NCBI GenBank assembly: GCA_036259875.1 | Contig: DATAAZ010000017.1 | Span: forward strand, 1 to 47,406 | Length of the DNA: 47,406 nt | Source of the DNA: DATAAZ01 sp036259875 | GTDB lineage: Bacteria; Actinomycetota; Thermoleophilia; Gaiellales; Gaiellaceae | Direction: 5' to 3' | In this document: one piece after another, positions 1 through 8,457 of the stretch | Layout of the letters: each line of letters opens with the position of its first letter | How positions within the stretch are numbered: the first letter of the stretch is position 1 | Translations under genes and position numbers: made by a program | Notes under the pieces: model-generated | Told to the model about the DNA's origin: nothing | Database searches by the model: none | The model's input: the letters and a program-made list of their open reading frames with translations, nothing else

Positions 1-15
1 TTCGGATCCACAGCG

Positions 16-34
16 TTGCCCTACCCGGGGGCAA
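16..34 (-). terminator. Possible hairpin terminator after the 123-residue gene
   Basis: TTGCCC (16-21) pairs with GGGCAA (29-34) around a 7-nt loop. It lies 7 nt beyond the stop of the minus-strand gene at 42-413. There is no clear U-tract, so it may be a rho-assisted or GC-type terminator. The call rests on the inverted repeat and its position only. Confidence 0.35.
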
Positions 35-41
35 GGCCCGC

Positions 42-413
42 CTAACGGTCGTCGCCGTCCAGGAGTGCCGCGTGGACGGCGAGCGACGTCTCGGCGAGCC
101 TCGCCGCGAGGGCCGCGAGGTCGCGCCCTTCAACGGCGGATACGAAGACGACGCCGCGGCGGTTCACGTTCATCCCCTCCCTCGCGACGACATGCTCGGC
201 CGTCTCGAGCCAGCCCCGTCCGGGAGTGCCGGCCTCGCGGACGGCCGCGCCGTCGTCCGTCCAGACTGCGGCCTCCGCAAGGCGCTCGAGGTCGTCGCCG
301 GCGAGCTCCGCGCCGGCGTCCGCAGCGGTCAGCAGCTCGTACGCCTCGGGCCAGGCGTGGCGCTTGAACGCGTCCCGGCCCGCGTCGACGGTGCTGCCGG
401 CGACCTCCGTCAC
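42..413 (-). CDS. Truncated paralogue of the adjacent TPR/cyclase protein (N-terminal part only)
   Basis: 123 residues from a GTG start that follows the stop codon of the upstream cyclase gene after one base, so the two are probably co-transcribed and translationally coupled. Residues about 10-52 closely match the first 50 residues of the cyclase neighbour: AGR(D/E)A, EAYELL, DLE.LAEAA.WT are shared. After that WT the similarity stops and the remaining 70 residues match nothing I recognise. The cyclase catalytic domain is absent. It looks like the remnant of a tandem duplication, or a short protein that kept only the first helical-repeat region and might interact with the full-length protein. 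No function can be assigned. Confidence 0.6.
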   Translation of the reverse strand: MTEVAGSTVDAGRDAFKRHAWPEAYELLTAADAGAELAGDDLERLAEAAVWTDDGAAVREAGTPGRGWLETAEHVVAREGMNVNRRGVVFVSAVEGRDLAALAARLAETSLAVHAALLDGDDR

Positions 414-414
414 G

Positions 415-2346
415 TCAGCGCCACTCGACCGAGACGAGGTCGACAGGCTCCTCGAAGCCCTTCAGGGCCTCCCGGCGTGGCTCCGAGACGCGGAAGCGAG
501 AAGCGCCGTCGAGGCTCTCGCGGCTGGCGAGGATCTCGCCGCCGCCCGCGAGGGCGCCGATCCGGGCCGCCACGTGGACGCCCTGCCCCGCGTAATCGGG
601 ATCTTCGTCCGATCTGTGGAACGCGCCGCCCGTGTGGACGCCGATCCGGACGTCCGGCGCAAGCGGCTCGTGCTCGTCGAGGGCCCGCTGGATCGCGACC
701 GCTGCGTCGAGCGCCGCGGCCGCGCCCTGAAAGGCCGCGAAATAGCCGTCGCCCGTCTGTTTGATCACCTCGCCGCCCTCGCCCTCGATCAACTCGCGAA
801 GCCGCTTGTCGTGCCAGGCGAGAAGCTTGCGCCACTTCTCCTCGCCGAGCGCCTCGACGAGCTTGGTCGAGTCGACGATGTCCGTAAACATGAACGTACG
901 CTGGAGCGACCGCTCGCCGAGGAGCTCGGCGACGCGCTCCGCGGCGAGCACCGCCCCGAGCCGCTCGAACGTCGCTTTCGCCGCGGTGAGCTCGTCGCGC
1001 GCCCCGTCTTCGTCGCCGAGGCGGCGGAGCGCGAGGCCGAGGAGCATCTGTGCGTCCGCGACCTCGTACGGCGCCCCCACGTCGCGCCACGTCTCGACCG
1101 CGCGCTCGAGCTCCCGCACCGCGCCTTCCACGTCGTTCTCGACCAGGCGGATCTGGCCCCGGGCCATGCAGACCGTCGCCTCGAACGCCGGTGTGCGCCG
1201 GTCGCCCACCTTCACGCTCTCCGACAGCTGCTCGAGCTCTTCGGCCGCGGCCCGGGCCGTCTTCAGGTCGCCGAGCGCGACCGCGATCTCGACCTGCGCG
1301 GGCAGGCGGCGCAGCCGCCCGAGCGGATCCTCGAACGCGGCGAGGCTGCGCTTCAGCCCGGCGGCAGCGGAATCCGCCTTGCCTTGGGCGAGCCGCAGGA
1401 GCGCGAGCCCCGGTTGCGGGTCTCGACCCCACTCCTTCGCCTGCCGGTATGCGTCCTCCGCGGCTGCGAAATCGCCGCGCCGCCGCCGGATCTCGCCGAT
1501 CTCGTAGAAGCCGGCGGCGGTCGTGAACGTGTCGAAGCCCTGGAGCTCCTGACATGCCTGGAGCGCCTGCTCCTCGGCCCGGGGCCAATCGCCCTGGAGC
1601 CGCGTGATCGTCGCGTGGTGAACACGGCACGCGCCGGGAAAGCCCTGGAGGTCCTGCCGGTCGCACCACCGGTTCGCCGCCTTCGTCCACTCCGCCGCCC
1701 GCCGGAAGTCGCCGACCCCGTGGCACGACGTGATCGTGCAGCAGTAGATGAATCCGGTCGTCCAGGGCTGGAGTTCTCCGCTAACCGCGGCGGCGGTCGC
1801 CTCGTCGAGGAGCGCGAGGCCCTCCGTCACCGCGCCCTTGAGGACGAGCGCACGGCCCTTCGTGACGAGCGCCATCGCCTCGAGACTTCGGTCCGAGAAC
1901 CTGCGTGCGAGCTCGAAGGCGCTCTGGGCGTTCGCGACCGATGCGTCGAGGTCGCCGGTCATCATTCCGCCCCAGGCCTTCGTGATCGCGAGGAACCCAT
2001 GCGCCGGCGACTCCGGCGACCCCTCGAGGAGTCGCTCGGCCTTGGCCGACCATCCGCCGGAGACGGCGAGCTCGCCCTTCGTGAAGTAGTCGCGCGACAG
2101 CGTGAGCGCGACGAGCGCGGCGTCTTCGCGGTTGCCGGAGGTGACGTGCGCTGCATGGGCTCGCTCGCGGAACTCGGTCGCCTCGTCGAGCTTCCCCGTC
2201 CAGAACGCCGCCTCGGCGAGCGCCTCCAGATCTTCGGCCGCGAGCGAGCCTGCGGCCGGCGCGAGGAGTTCGTACGCCTCGCGGAACGCGCCGCGCGCGA
2301 CTGCCTCGCGGCCCGCGGTGAGTGGATCGTCGGAGACCTGGGTCAT
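415..2346 (-). CDS. TPR-repeat protein with C-terminal class III adenylate/guanylate cyclase domain
   Basis: 643 residues. Residues 1 to about 475 are helical and alanine-rich with TPR-like spacing (for example AAEWTKAANRW, AAEDAYRQAKEWGRD). About 483-640 is a class III nucleotidyl cyclase domain, which would convert ATP or GTP to the cyclic nucleotide. The metal-binding aspartates sit in RTFMFTDIVDST (D489, D493-region motif with D492), the purine-contacting lysine is K529 in IKQTGDG, and R595 in VHVAAR fits the transition-state arginine. The usual Asn of V-N-x-A-A-R is His591 here, so activity should not be assumed. No membrane segment or DNA-binding domain is seen. Actinobacteria often carry several such soluble sensor-type cyclases. 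It is divergent from valS with a 40-bp gap holding both -10 boxes. Confidence 0.85.
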   Translation of the reverse strand: MTQVSDDPLTAGREAVARGAFREAYELLAPAAGSLAAEDLEALAEAAFWTGKLDEATEFRERAHAAHVTSGNREDAALVALTLSRDYFTKGELAVSGGWSAKAERLLEGSPESPAHGFLAITKAWGGMMTGDLDASVANAQSAFELARRFSDRSLEAMALVTKGRALVLKGAVTEGLALLDEATAAAVSGELQPWTTGFIYCCTITSCHGVGDFRRAAEWTKAANRWCDRQDLQGFPGACRVHHATITRLQGDWPRAEEQALQACQELQGFDTFTTAAGFYEIGEIRRRRGDFAAAEDAYRQAKEWGRDPQPGLALLRLAQGKADSAAAGLKRSLAAFEDPLGRLRRLPAQVEIAVALGDLKTARAAAEELEQLSESVKVGDRRTPAFEATVCMARGQIRLVENDVEGAVRELERAVETWRDVGAPYEVADAQMLLGLALRRLGDEDGARDELTAAKATFERLGAVLAAERVAELLGERSLQRTFMFTDIVDSTKLVEALGEEKWRKLLAWHDKRLRELIEGEGGEVIKQTGDGYFAAFQGAAAALDAAVAIQRALDEHEPLAPDVRIGVHTGGAFHRSDEDPDYAGQGVHVAARIGALAGGGEILASRESLDGASRFRVSEPRREALKGFEEPVDLVSVEWR

Positions 2347-2360
2347 ACGAAGTCTTGCGA

Positions 2361-2366
2361 ATTCTA
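2361..2366 (-). promoter_or_regulatory. -10 box TAGAAT for the cyclase gene
   Basis: TAGAAT on the minus strand lies 14 nt before the ATG at 2346, predicting a 5' leader of only about 7 nt. No convincing -35 is visible. Confidence 0.5.
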
Positions 2367-2374
2367 CGCCCAGC

Positions 2375-2380
2375 TACGAT
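2375..2380 (+). promoter_or_regulatory. -10 box TACGAT for valS (leaderless)
   Basis: TACGAT ends 6 nt before the valS ATG at 2387, so transcription would start on or next to the start codon. No Shine-Dalgarno sequence precedes the ATG. The same spacing recurs at many operon heads in this window. Confidence 0.6.
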
Positions 2381-2386
2381 CGGCTC

Positions 2387-4813
2387 ATGGATCCGCTTTA
2401 CCGGCCGCAGGGCGTCGAGGAGCGCTGGCAGCGTACCTGGGAGGAGGAGGGCCTCTACAGCGCCGACCCCGATCCGACGCGGCGCACGTTCGTCGACGCC
2501 CATCCGCCGCCGAACGTGACGGGCGAGCTCCACATGGGCCATGCGCTCCAGCTCGCGCTCGGGGACGCGCTCTGCCGTCTCAAGCGGATGCAGGGCTTCA
2601 ACGTCCTCTTCCAGCCCGGGTACGACCACGCGGGGATCTCGACGCAGAACGCCGTCGAGAAGCAGCTGGCGAGCGAGGGTAAGACGCGCGAGGACCTCGG
2701 CCGCGAGGCGTTTGAGGCGCGCGTCTGGGAATGGCTGCGTGAGTACGGCGGCGTGATCATGACCCAGTTCCGGCGGATCGGCGCCTCGCTCGACTACCGG
2801 CGGGAGCGCTTCACCATGGACGAGGGGTATGTCCGCGCCGTCCTTCACACGTTCGTCCACCTCTATCGCAAAGGCTGGATCTACCGCGCGAACCGGATCA
2901 TCAACTGGTGCCCGTTCCACCGGACGTCTCTCTCCGACCTCGAGCTCGTCCACGTCGAGTCGGACGACGCGCTCACGACGATCCGGTATCCGCTCGCGGA
3001 CGGCTCCGGGCACGTCGCGATCGCGACCGCCCGGCCCGCGACGATTCCTGCCGACGTCGCGGTCGCCGTCCACCCGGACGACGATCGCTACCGTGACCTC
3101 GTCGGCCGGGAGGTCGTCGTCCCGTTCGTCGGGCGGCGCGTGCCCGTGATCGCCGACGAGCGCGTCGACCCGGAGTTCGGGACGGGGGCGCTCAAGGTGA
3201 CGCCGGGGCACGACCCGCTGGACTTCGAGATCGGCCGCGCTCACGGCCTTCCCGAGCCGACCGCGATCGCGCCGGACGGCCGGATGAACGAGCTCGTACC
3301 CGAGCTCGAGGGGCTCACGCAGGAGGAAGCGGACGAGCGGATCCTCGCGTGGTGCCGCGAGCGGGGGTTCATCGAGAGGCGCGAGGCCTACCGCCACTCG
3401 ATCGCGCTCTGTGAGCGCTGCGAGAGCCGGATCGAGCCGCTGATCTCGCCGCAGTGGTGGTGCGCGATGGACGAGCTCAAGCAGCCGGCGCTGGAGGCGC
3501 TTCGCGCGCGCCGCGTCCGCTACCACCCCGAGTCGCAGCACCGCTTCGCGATCGATTCGCTCGAGAACGCGCCCGATTGGTGCATCTCCCGGCAGCTCTG
3601 GTGGGGGCACCAGCTCCCCGTCTGGGAATGCCCGGACGGGCATGTCACGGTCGCCGAGACAGAGCCCGACGCCTGCGCCCATTGCGGCTCGAGCGAGCTG
3701 ACGCGGAGCGAGGACGTGCTCGACACGTGGTTTTCGTCCGCCCTCTGGCCGTTCGCGACGCTCGGGTGGCCCGAGGAGACCGACGACCTGCGCGCGTTCT
3801 ATCCGGGCGATCTGCAGACGACCGCCCGCGAGATCATCCGGCTCTGGGAGAACCGCATGATCTTCATGGGGTGCGAGCTCCTCGGCGAGGCCCCCTTCGC
3901 GGATGTGATCATCCACTCAACCGTTCTCGCGCCCGACGGCCGGCGGATGTCGAAAAGCCTGGGAACCGGGATCGACCCGCTCGACGTAATCGCCGAGTAC
4001 GGCGCCGACGCGACCCGGTACGGGCTCCTCAAGATGTCCTCGACCCAGGACGTGCGCTTCTCGTACGGCGCGGTCGAGGAGGGGCGCAAGCTGGCGAACA
4101 AGCTGTGGAACGCGAGTCGCCTCCTGCTGCGCACAGCAGGCGGGGAGGTCTCGCCCGCGCTGCGGCCTCGGTCGGTCGAGGAGAGGTGGATCCTCGCGCG
4201 GCTCGATCGCACGATCGCGGAAGTCCGGGACCACCTCGAGAGCTTCCGGTTCGCACAGGCCGTGAACGCCCTCTACCACGTGACGTTCGACGATTTTTGC
4301 GACTGGTACGCGGAGGCGATCAAGCCGCGGCTCCACGAGCGCGACGCCGACGCAGCCGCGACGGCGCTCGCAGCGCTCGAGCGCTTGCTCGCCGTCCTCC
4401 ACCCGGTCATTCCGCACGTGACGGAGGAAATCTGGTCGCAGCTCCCAGACCGCGAGTCGCGCCTGATCGTCTCGCGGTGGCCGACGCCTACCGGTGACTT
4501 CGCGGATGCGGATCGGGCGCTCGAGCGCGTCCAGGACGCGGCGGCGATCTACCGGCGAAGCGGCGTCCGCGTGACGCTGGAGCGGGACGAGCGGCGGATC
4601 TTCGAGGCAGTCGTCCGCCCGGTCGACGGCGACGGCGGAGGCGACGGTCCCGCGGCCGCCGCGGAGATCGAGCGGCTGCGGAACGAGGTCGCGCGCGCCG
4701 AGCGGATGCTCGCGAACGAGCGGTTCGTCGAGAACGCGCCGCCCGAGGTCGTGGCGGGCGAGCGTGAGAAGCTCGCCCGGTACCGGCGCGAGCTCGATGC
4801 GCTCCAACGGTGA
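2387..4813 (+). CDS. valS: Valine--tRNA ligase
   Basis: 808 residues. Class I aminoacyl-tRNA synthetase that charges tRNA-Val in the cytoplasm. The HIGH motif is present as PPPNVTGELHMGHAL near residue 45, and the KMSKS signature as RRMSKSLGTG near residue 522. An editing (CP1) domain lies between them, and a typical C-terminal coiled arm (EIERLRNEVARAERMLANERF...) is present. The length is slightly short of the usual 850-950. The ATG at 2387 gives the family-type N-terminus MDPLYRPQGVEERWQRTWEE; the frame is open further upstream but that extension is not VALRS-like. It heads a run with folC 4 nt downstream. The valS-folC pair is a common bacterial arrangement. Confidence 0.97.
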   Translation: MDPLYRPQGVEERWQRTWEEEGLYSADPDPTRRTFVDAHPPPNVTGELHMGHALQLALGDALCRLKRMQGFNVLFQPGYDHAGISTQNAVEKQLASEGKTREDLGREAFEARVWEWLREYGGVIMTQFRRIGASLDYRRERFTMDEGYVRAVLHTFVHLYRKGWIYRANRIINWCPFHRTSLSDLELVHVESDDALTTIRYPLADGSGHVAIATARPATIPADVAVAVHPDDDRYRDLVGREVVVPFVGRRVPVIADERVDPEFGTGALKVTPGHDPLDFEIGRAHGLPEPTAIAPDGRMNELVPELEGLTQEEADERILAWCRERGFIERREAYRHSIALCERCESRIEPLISPQWWCAMDELKQPALEALRARRVRYHPESQHRFAIDSLENAPDWCISRQLWWGHQLPVWECPDGHVTVAETEPDACAHCGSSELTRSEDVLDTWFSSALWPFATLGWPEETDDLRAFYPGDLQTTAREIIRLWENRMIFMGCELLGEAPFADVIIHSTVLAPDGRRMSKSLGTGIDPLDVIAEYGADATRYGLLKMSSTQDVRFSYGAVEEGRKLANKLWNASRLLLRTAGGEVSPALRPRSVEERWILARLDRTIAEVRDHLESFRFAQAVNALYHVTFDDFCDWYAEAIKPRLHERDADAAATALAALERLLAVLHPVIPHVTEEIWSQLPDRESRLIVSRWPTPTGDFADADRALERVQDAAAIYRRSGVRVTLERDERRIFEAVVRPVDGDGGGDGPAAAAEIERLRNEVARAERMLANERFVENAPPEVVAGEREKLARYRRELDALQR

Positions 4814-4817
4814 CTCG

Positions 4818-5978
4818 GTGGCGGCCGGGCACGTCCCCTGCGACCCGCGGGAAACGGTTGCCTGGCTCGAGTCGCTCGAGCTCTTCGGGATGCAGCTCGG
4901 GCTCGAGCGGATGCACGCGCTCCTCGAGCGGCTCGGGCATCCCGAGCGCGCCTACGCCGCGGTCCACGTCGTCGGGACGAACGGGAAGACGACCGTCGCG
5001 CGGCTGACGGAGGCGTTGCTCGCGGCCAGGGGACTCGCGGTGGGGACGTACACCTCGCCGCACGTCGTCTCCTGGAGCGAGCGGATCCGGATCAACGGCG
5101 AGGAGGCGGACTTCGAGCGCGCCGTCAAGCGTGTGCGCGCCGAGGCAGAGGCGGTCGGGGCGACGCAGTTCGAGGTCGTGACGGCGGCCGCGCTCGGCGA
5201 GTTCGCCGCGGCGACGGTCGACGTCGCCGTGGTCGAAGCAGGGCTGGGCGGGCGACTCGACGCGACGAACGTGCTCCAGGCACCGGTCGTCGTCCTCACC
5301 AACGTCGCCCTCGAGCACTCCGAGCACCTGGGGTCGACGCGGGAGGCCATTGCGCGCGAGAAGCTCGCTGTCGTTACGCCGGGCGCCGCGGTCGTGGTCG
5401 GCGAGCCGGAATGGGACGGGCTCGCCCGCGAGGCGGGCGCGGGTCGGGTGGTCGTCGTCAGCCAGTCGAACCTCGGGCTCGCAGTCGCAGCGGCGCAGGA
5501 GCTCCTCGGCCGGCCGGTCGACGTGCGCCCCGCGGAGGCGGTCCGCGTTCCTGGACGGCTGGAACCGCGTGGCGAAGCGCCACTCGAGATCTGGGACGGC
5601 GCGCACAACCTGGCCGGCGTCGGCTGGCTGCTCGCGCGCCTGCCCGACCGCCGCGACGGATGGGTGCTCGTCCTCTCCATCCTCCGCGAAAAGGATCCTG
5701 ACCGGATGCTCGCCGCGTTCTCACCGCTCGGCAACCACGTCGTGACGACCTCGTCCGGCCATCCGCGCGCGCTCGCGCCCGAGGAGCTGGCCGATCGCGC
5801 CCGCCGGTTCTTCTCGACGGTCGAAGCTGTCGACGACCCGGTCGCCGCACTGGCCCGCGCGCGCGAGGCGGCCGGCCGGGACGGGGCCGTGCTCGTTTCG
5901 GGCTCGCTGTACCTCCTGGCCTCCCTTGCTGCCGTCCGACGGGCGAACGTACCATGGGGCACGTTGGCGAGCGGGTGA
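4818..5978 (+). CDS. folC: Dihydrofolate synthase / folylpolyglutamate synthase
   Basis: 386 residues. An ATP-dependent Mur-ligase-family enzyme that adds glutamate to dihydropteroate or folates. The P-loop is VVGTNGKTTVARLTEALL (about residues 48-65). The ligase core continues with EAGLGGRLDATNVL and DGAHN, both hallmarks of FolC. The GTG at 4818 lies 4 nt after the valS stop. An in-frame ATG at 4797 inside the valS end would add 7 residues and cannot be excluded. It is probably translated from the valS transcript. Confidence 0.93.
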   Translation: MAAGHVPCDPRETVAWLESLELFGMQLGLERMHALLERLGHPERAYAAVHVVGTNGKTTVARLTEALLAARGLAVGTYTSPHVVSWSERIRINGEEADFERAVKRVRAEAEAVGATQFEVVTAAALGEFAAATVDVAVVEAGLGGRLDATNVLQAPVVVLTNVALEHSEHLGSTREAIAREKLAVVTPGAAVVVGEPEWDGLAREAGAGRVVVVSQSNLGLAVAAAQELLGRPVDVRPAEAVRVPGRLEPRGEAPLEIWDGAHNLAGVGWLLARLPDRRDGWVLVLSILREKDPDRMLAAFSPLGNHVVTTSSGHPRALAPEELADRARRFFSTVEAVDDPVAALARAREAAGRDGAVLVSGSLYLLASLAAVRRANVPWGTLASG

Positions 5979-6067
5979 GCGTCTACGTGTTCGCCGCGGT
6001 CGTCCTCGGGGCGATCGTGGCGCTCGCGTTCGGCGCCGGATATCTCGTCGGAAAGATCCTGTTGTGA
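5954..6067 (+). CDS. Small single-pass membrane protein (37 or 30 residues)
   Basis: The frame opening at ATG 5954 overlaps the end of folC and encodes 37 residues with one hydrophobic segment (VYVFAAVVLGAIVALAFGAG) and a short KILL tail. An internal GTG at 5975 overlaps the folC stop as GTGA and would give a 30-residue product; that overlap type is the rule in this genome. Its own stop overlaps the next gene's GTG at 6064, again as GTGA. This double coupling is the best evidence that it is real. Function unknown. Confidence 0.6.
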   Translation: MGHVGERVSVYVFAAVVLGAIVALAFGAGYLVGKILL

Positions 6068-6573
6068 CGGCCCGGATACTGCTGCTCCAAGCCCAGGAAG
6101 ACGAGGACGCGTTCGGGTCTGTTCGCGACTTTTTCGACTCCGAGATCTGGCTCCTGATCCGAAACATCACGCTGTTTTTCATCGTGGTGTTCTGGGCCGC
6201 GACGGCGTGGTGGGTCTACAAGGACGCGAAGCGGCGCATCGACGATCCGTGGCTGCTCGCGATGGCCGTCGCGCTCGGCATCTTTCCGCCCTTCCTCGGC
6301 CCGATCATCTACATGCTCTTCCGGCCGCCCGAGTACCTCGAGGACGTTCGCGAGCGGGAGCTCGAGATCAAGGCGATGGAGGAGAGCTTGGGCGCCGAGC
6401 GGTGTCCCGTGTGCCGCGCCGACGTCGAGCCGACCTTTCTCGCCTGCCCGGTCTGCACGACGAAGCTCAAGTCGGCGTGTCGGCGGTGCAAGGCGCCGCT
6501 CGAGCCGCTCTGGCAGATGTGCCCGTACTGTGAGACGCCGGTGGACACGCCGCGCGTCGTCGAGAATCTGTAG
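6064..6573 (+). CDS. Two-TM protein with C-terminal double zinc ribbon
   Basis: 169 residues. The GTG at 6064 overlaps the preceding small ORF's stop (GTGA). Residues about 24-46 (LIRNITLFFIVVFWAATAWWVY) and 58-80 (PWLLAMAVALGIFPPFLGPIIY) are hydrophobic. The tail carries four CxxC pairs (CPVC, CPVC, CRRC, CPYC), the layout of a DZANK-type double zinc ribbon. It is likely anchored in the membrane with the zinc ribbons in the cytoplasm. The family is common in Actinobacteria but uncharacterised. It lies between folC and ndk with other small membrane genes. Confidence 0.8.
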   Translation: MTARILLLQAQEDEDAFGSVRDFFDSEIWLLIRNITLFFIVVFWAATAWWVYKDAKRRIDDPWLLAMAVALGIFPPFLGPIIYMLFRPPEYLEDVRERELEIKAMEESLGAERCPVCRADVEPTFLACPVCTTKLKSACRRCKAPLEPLWQMCPYCETPVDTPRVVENL

Positions 6574-6579
6574 GGCGGC

Positions 6580-6801
6580 TTGGGCCCGGGCTCGGCGACG
6601 CTCGGGGCGCTCATCGCCCAGCACGGCGGCGGCTCCGGCGGCGAGCTTCCGATGACCATCATGCTCGTGACCGTCCTCGTTCTCATCTGGGTCGCGCTCG
6701 GCGTGGTCTGCTGGATCTTCTGGCGGGCGAAGAAGCGCGAGGATGTAGCGAAGCGCAAGCAGGAGGCCGAGAGCGAGTGGCGGAACGCACCCTCGTCCTG
6801 A
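6580..6801 (+). CDS. Small single-pass membrane protein
   Basis: 73 residues from TTG 6580, or 49 from ATG 6652; I cannot decide which from sequence. A glycine-rich start is followed by one strong TM segment (TIMLVTVLVLIWVALGVVCWIFW) and a charged tail (RAKKREDVAKRKQEAESEW), suggesting a cytoplasmic C-terminus by the positive-inside rule. It begins 6 nt after the zinc-ribbon gene and overlaps the ndk start by 25 nt. Function unknown. Confidence 0.6.
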   Translation: MGPGSATLGALIAQHGGGSGGELPMTIMLVTVLVLIWVALGVVCWIFWRAKKREDVAKRKQEAESEWRNAPSS

Positions 6802-7193
6802 TCAAGCCGGACGCGCTCCAGCGGGGCCTCGGCGGCGAGATCCTCGCGCGGCTCGAGCGGCGCGGCTTGACGGTGCGGGGCGCAAAGCTCGTGCGGGTCG
6901 ATCGCGACCTCGCCGACAGCCATTACGCCGAGCACCGTGAGAAGCCGTTCTTCGGCGAGCTCGTCGAGTTCATCACGTCGGCGCCGACACTCGCGCTCGT
7001 GGTCGAAGGCGAGTCGGCCGTCTCGGTCGTTCGAGCGACGATGGGGGCGACGAACCCGGTCGACGCCGCTCCCGGGACGATCCGCGGCGATCTCGCGCTC
7101 GCGATGCCCGACAACCTCGTGCACGGGTCGGACTCCCTCGAGTCGGCCGAGCGCGAGATCGCGCTCTGGTTCGGCGCCGACGAGCTCGTGTGA
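6777..7193 (+). CDS. ndk: Nucleoside-diphosphate kinase
   Basis: 138 residues, the normal length for the family. It transfers the gamma-phosphate from ATP to nucleoside diphosphates through a phosphohistidine. The catalytic histidine is H116 in NLVHGSDS, and RGDLALA upstream is also conserved. GTG start with a GGAGG sequence 10 nt upstream (6762-6766). Its stop overlaps the maf start as GTGA. Confidence 0.96.
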   Translation: MAERTLVLIKPDALQRGLGGEILARLERRGLTVRGAKLVRVDRDLADSHYAEHREKPFFGELVEFITSAPTLALVVEGESAVSVVRATMGATNPVDAAPGTIRGDLALAMPDNLVHGSDSLESAEREIALWFGADELV

Positions 7194-7783
7194 GCGCGCC
7201 GCCCGCGCCGCCGCTCCTCCTCGCGTCCACGTCGCCGCAGCGGCGGGCGATCCTCGGGCAGCTCGGACTGCCGTTCGACGTCGTTGCGCCACGCTACGAG
7301 GAGGAGCCTGGCCGCTCGTCGCCGCCGGTCGAGCTCGTCCGCCGCCACGCGCGCGGGAAGGCGCGCTCGGTCGCACCCGACGCGGGCGCCCGGCCCGTCC
7401 TCGGCGTCGACACGGCGGTCGTCGTCGACGGCGAGGTCTTCGGCAAGCCCGCCGACGCGGGGGCAGCCGAGCGGATGCTCGAGCGGCTCGGCGGGCGGGC
7501 GCACGACGTGGTCTCGGGGCTCTGCGTCGTGACACCCGGCTGGGAAGAGACGCTCGATGAGACGACGCGCGTTACCTTCCGGCCGCTGACGCCGCGCGAT
7601 CTCGCCGCGTACGTCGCCACGGGCGAGTGGGAAGGACGCGCGGGCGCGTACGCGATCCAGGGCCGCGGGGCAGCGCTCGTCGAGCGGATCGAGGGCGACT
7701 ACCTGAACGTCGTCGGACTCCCGGCGGCCGCGCTCGTCCGCCTCCTGGCCGAGCGCTTCGCGGGCACGTACGGCTTCGGGTAG
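7190..7783 (+). CDS. maf: Maf-family nucleotide pyrophosphatase
   Basis: 197 residues. Maf proteins hydrolyse non-canonical or modified nucleoside triphosphates (dTTP/UTP or m7GTP subtypes) and are linked to septum control. The N-terminal motif LLLASTSPQRRAILGQLG matches the SxSPRR signature with Q for the first R. VLGVDTAVVVDGEVFGKPAD gives the D-T-V and GKP motifs. The GTG start overlaps the ndk stop. Subtype not assigned. The maf-mreBCD neighbourhood is widespread, although a transposase gene now separates them here. Confidence 0.9.
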   Translation: MSAPPAPPLLLASTSPQRRAILGQLGLPFDVVAPRYEEEPGRSSPPVELVRRHARGKARSVAPDAGARPVLGVDTAVVVDGEVFGKPADAGAAERMLERLGGRAHDVVSGLCVVTPGWEETLDETTRVTFRPLTPRDLAAYVATGEWEGRAGAYAIQGRGAALVERIEGDYLNVVGLPAAALVRLLAERFAGTYGFG

Positions 7784-7799
7784 CTGTCTCGCCGGGCCG

Positions 7800-7834
7800 C
7801 GTCTGGGGTCAGACCCCGGCCGTGGCTGGAAGGG
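7800..7834 (+). repeat. REP-like palindromic repeat, copy 1
   Basis: Contains the core GGGGTCAGACCCCGG and continues CGTGGCTGGAAGGG. It matches copy 2 (8525-8564) in the same orientation at nearly every base. Its hairpin arms are imperfect outside GGGGTC/GACCCC. It lies on one side of the RAYT transposase, which is where REP targets are expected. Confidence 0.8.
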
Positions 7835-7883
7835 AGCATCGCATGTCGGGCGCGCGGAACTCGTCTTCGCCTCGGTCAGCCGG

Positions 7884-8450
7884 CTACGTCGCGGGGTCTG
7901 GCCGGATTCCGTCCCGCACGAACTTGGCGAACGCCCGCTTCGACTCGGTCGGCGTCCGCCCGAAGAGCCCGAGCGTCCAATCTGCCGCCAGGAACACCGG
8001 GGCTCGCGTGCATCCGGTCATCGCGCGATAGCTGCTCCATCGCCATTCGCCCGGGTGAACGCATAGGCCCGCGCGCACGGGATTGAGAACCACGTAGCGC
8101 GTGAGTTCGAGCAGGTGCTCATCTCGCTCGATCAATGTGGAATGAAAGCGGCCCTGGAAAAGGTGGCCGCTCAGCCCGTAGCGCTCGTTGAAGAGCTGCG
8201 CATACCTCCCGTTCAGCTGCTGCATCCCGCGCGAGAGATTGGCGTGCTCGATCATCACCACGAGGTGGAAATGGTTCGGCATGAGGCAGTACGACCGAAC
8301 CCGCCAGTCGAGCGCGGAAACAACGCGGGCGAGACGCCCGAGCAAGAGCTCCTGATCGACGTCGGAGCGGAAGATCGGCTGCCTGCGATTCCCGCGCGCC
8401 GTCAGGTGGTACGTGCCACCCGGGACTTCCACGCGGAGGGGTCTCGGCAT
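7884..8450 (-). mobile_element. REP-associated tyrosine transposase (RAYT, IS200-like Y1 family)
   Basis: 188 residues from the ATG at 8450. The family start MPRPLRVEVPGGTYHLTARGN, the HUH metal motif in MPNHFHLVV, a candidate nucleophile tyrosine in NGRYAQLFN, the GHLFQGRFHS block and the YVVLNPVRAGL...WSSY tail are all present, so the gene looks intact. An in-frame ATG at 8498 would add 16 atypical residues. The 8450 start is favoured because TACGCT lies 7 nt before it. RAYTs mobilise or maintain REP palindromes, and two such repeats flank this gene. It separates maf from mreB and was probably inserted there. Confidence 0.9.
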
Positions 8451-8457
8451 CGAGGCG

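Noticed and set aside
1781..3916. Long open frame antisense to valS (711 codons), and similar ones opposite murJ/lepA (33504-35849) and rplU/obgE (16749-19046)
   Set aside because: These are mirror frames caused by GC bias at codon position three. Their products are low-complexity R, E, L, V and D strings and they overlap certain genes completely.
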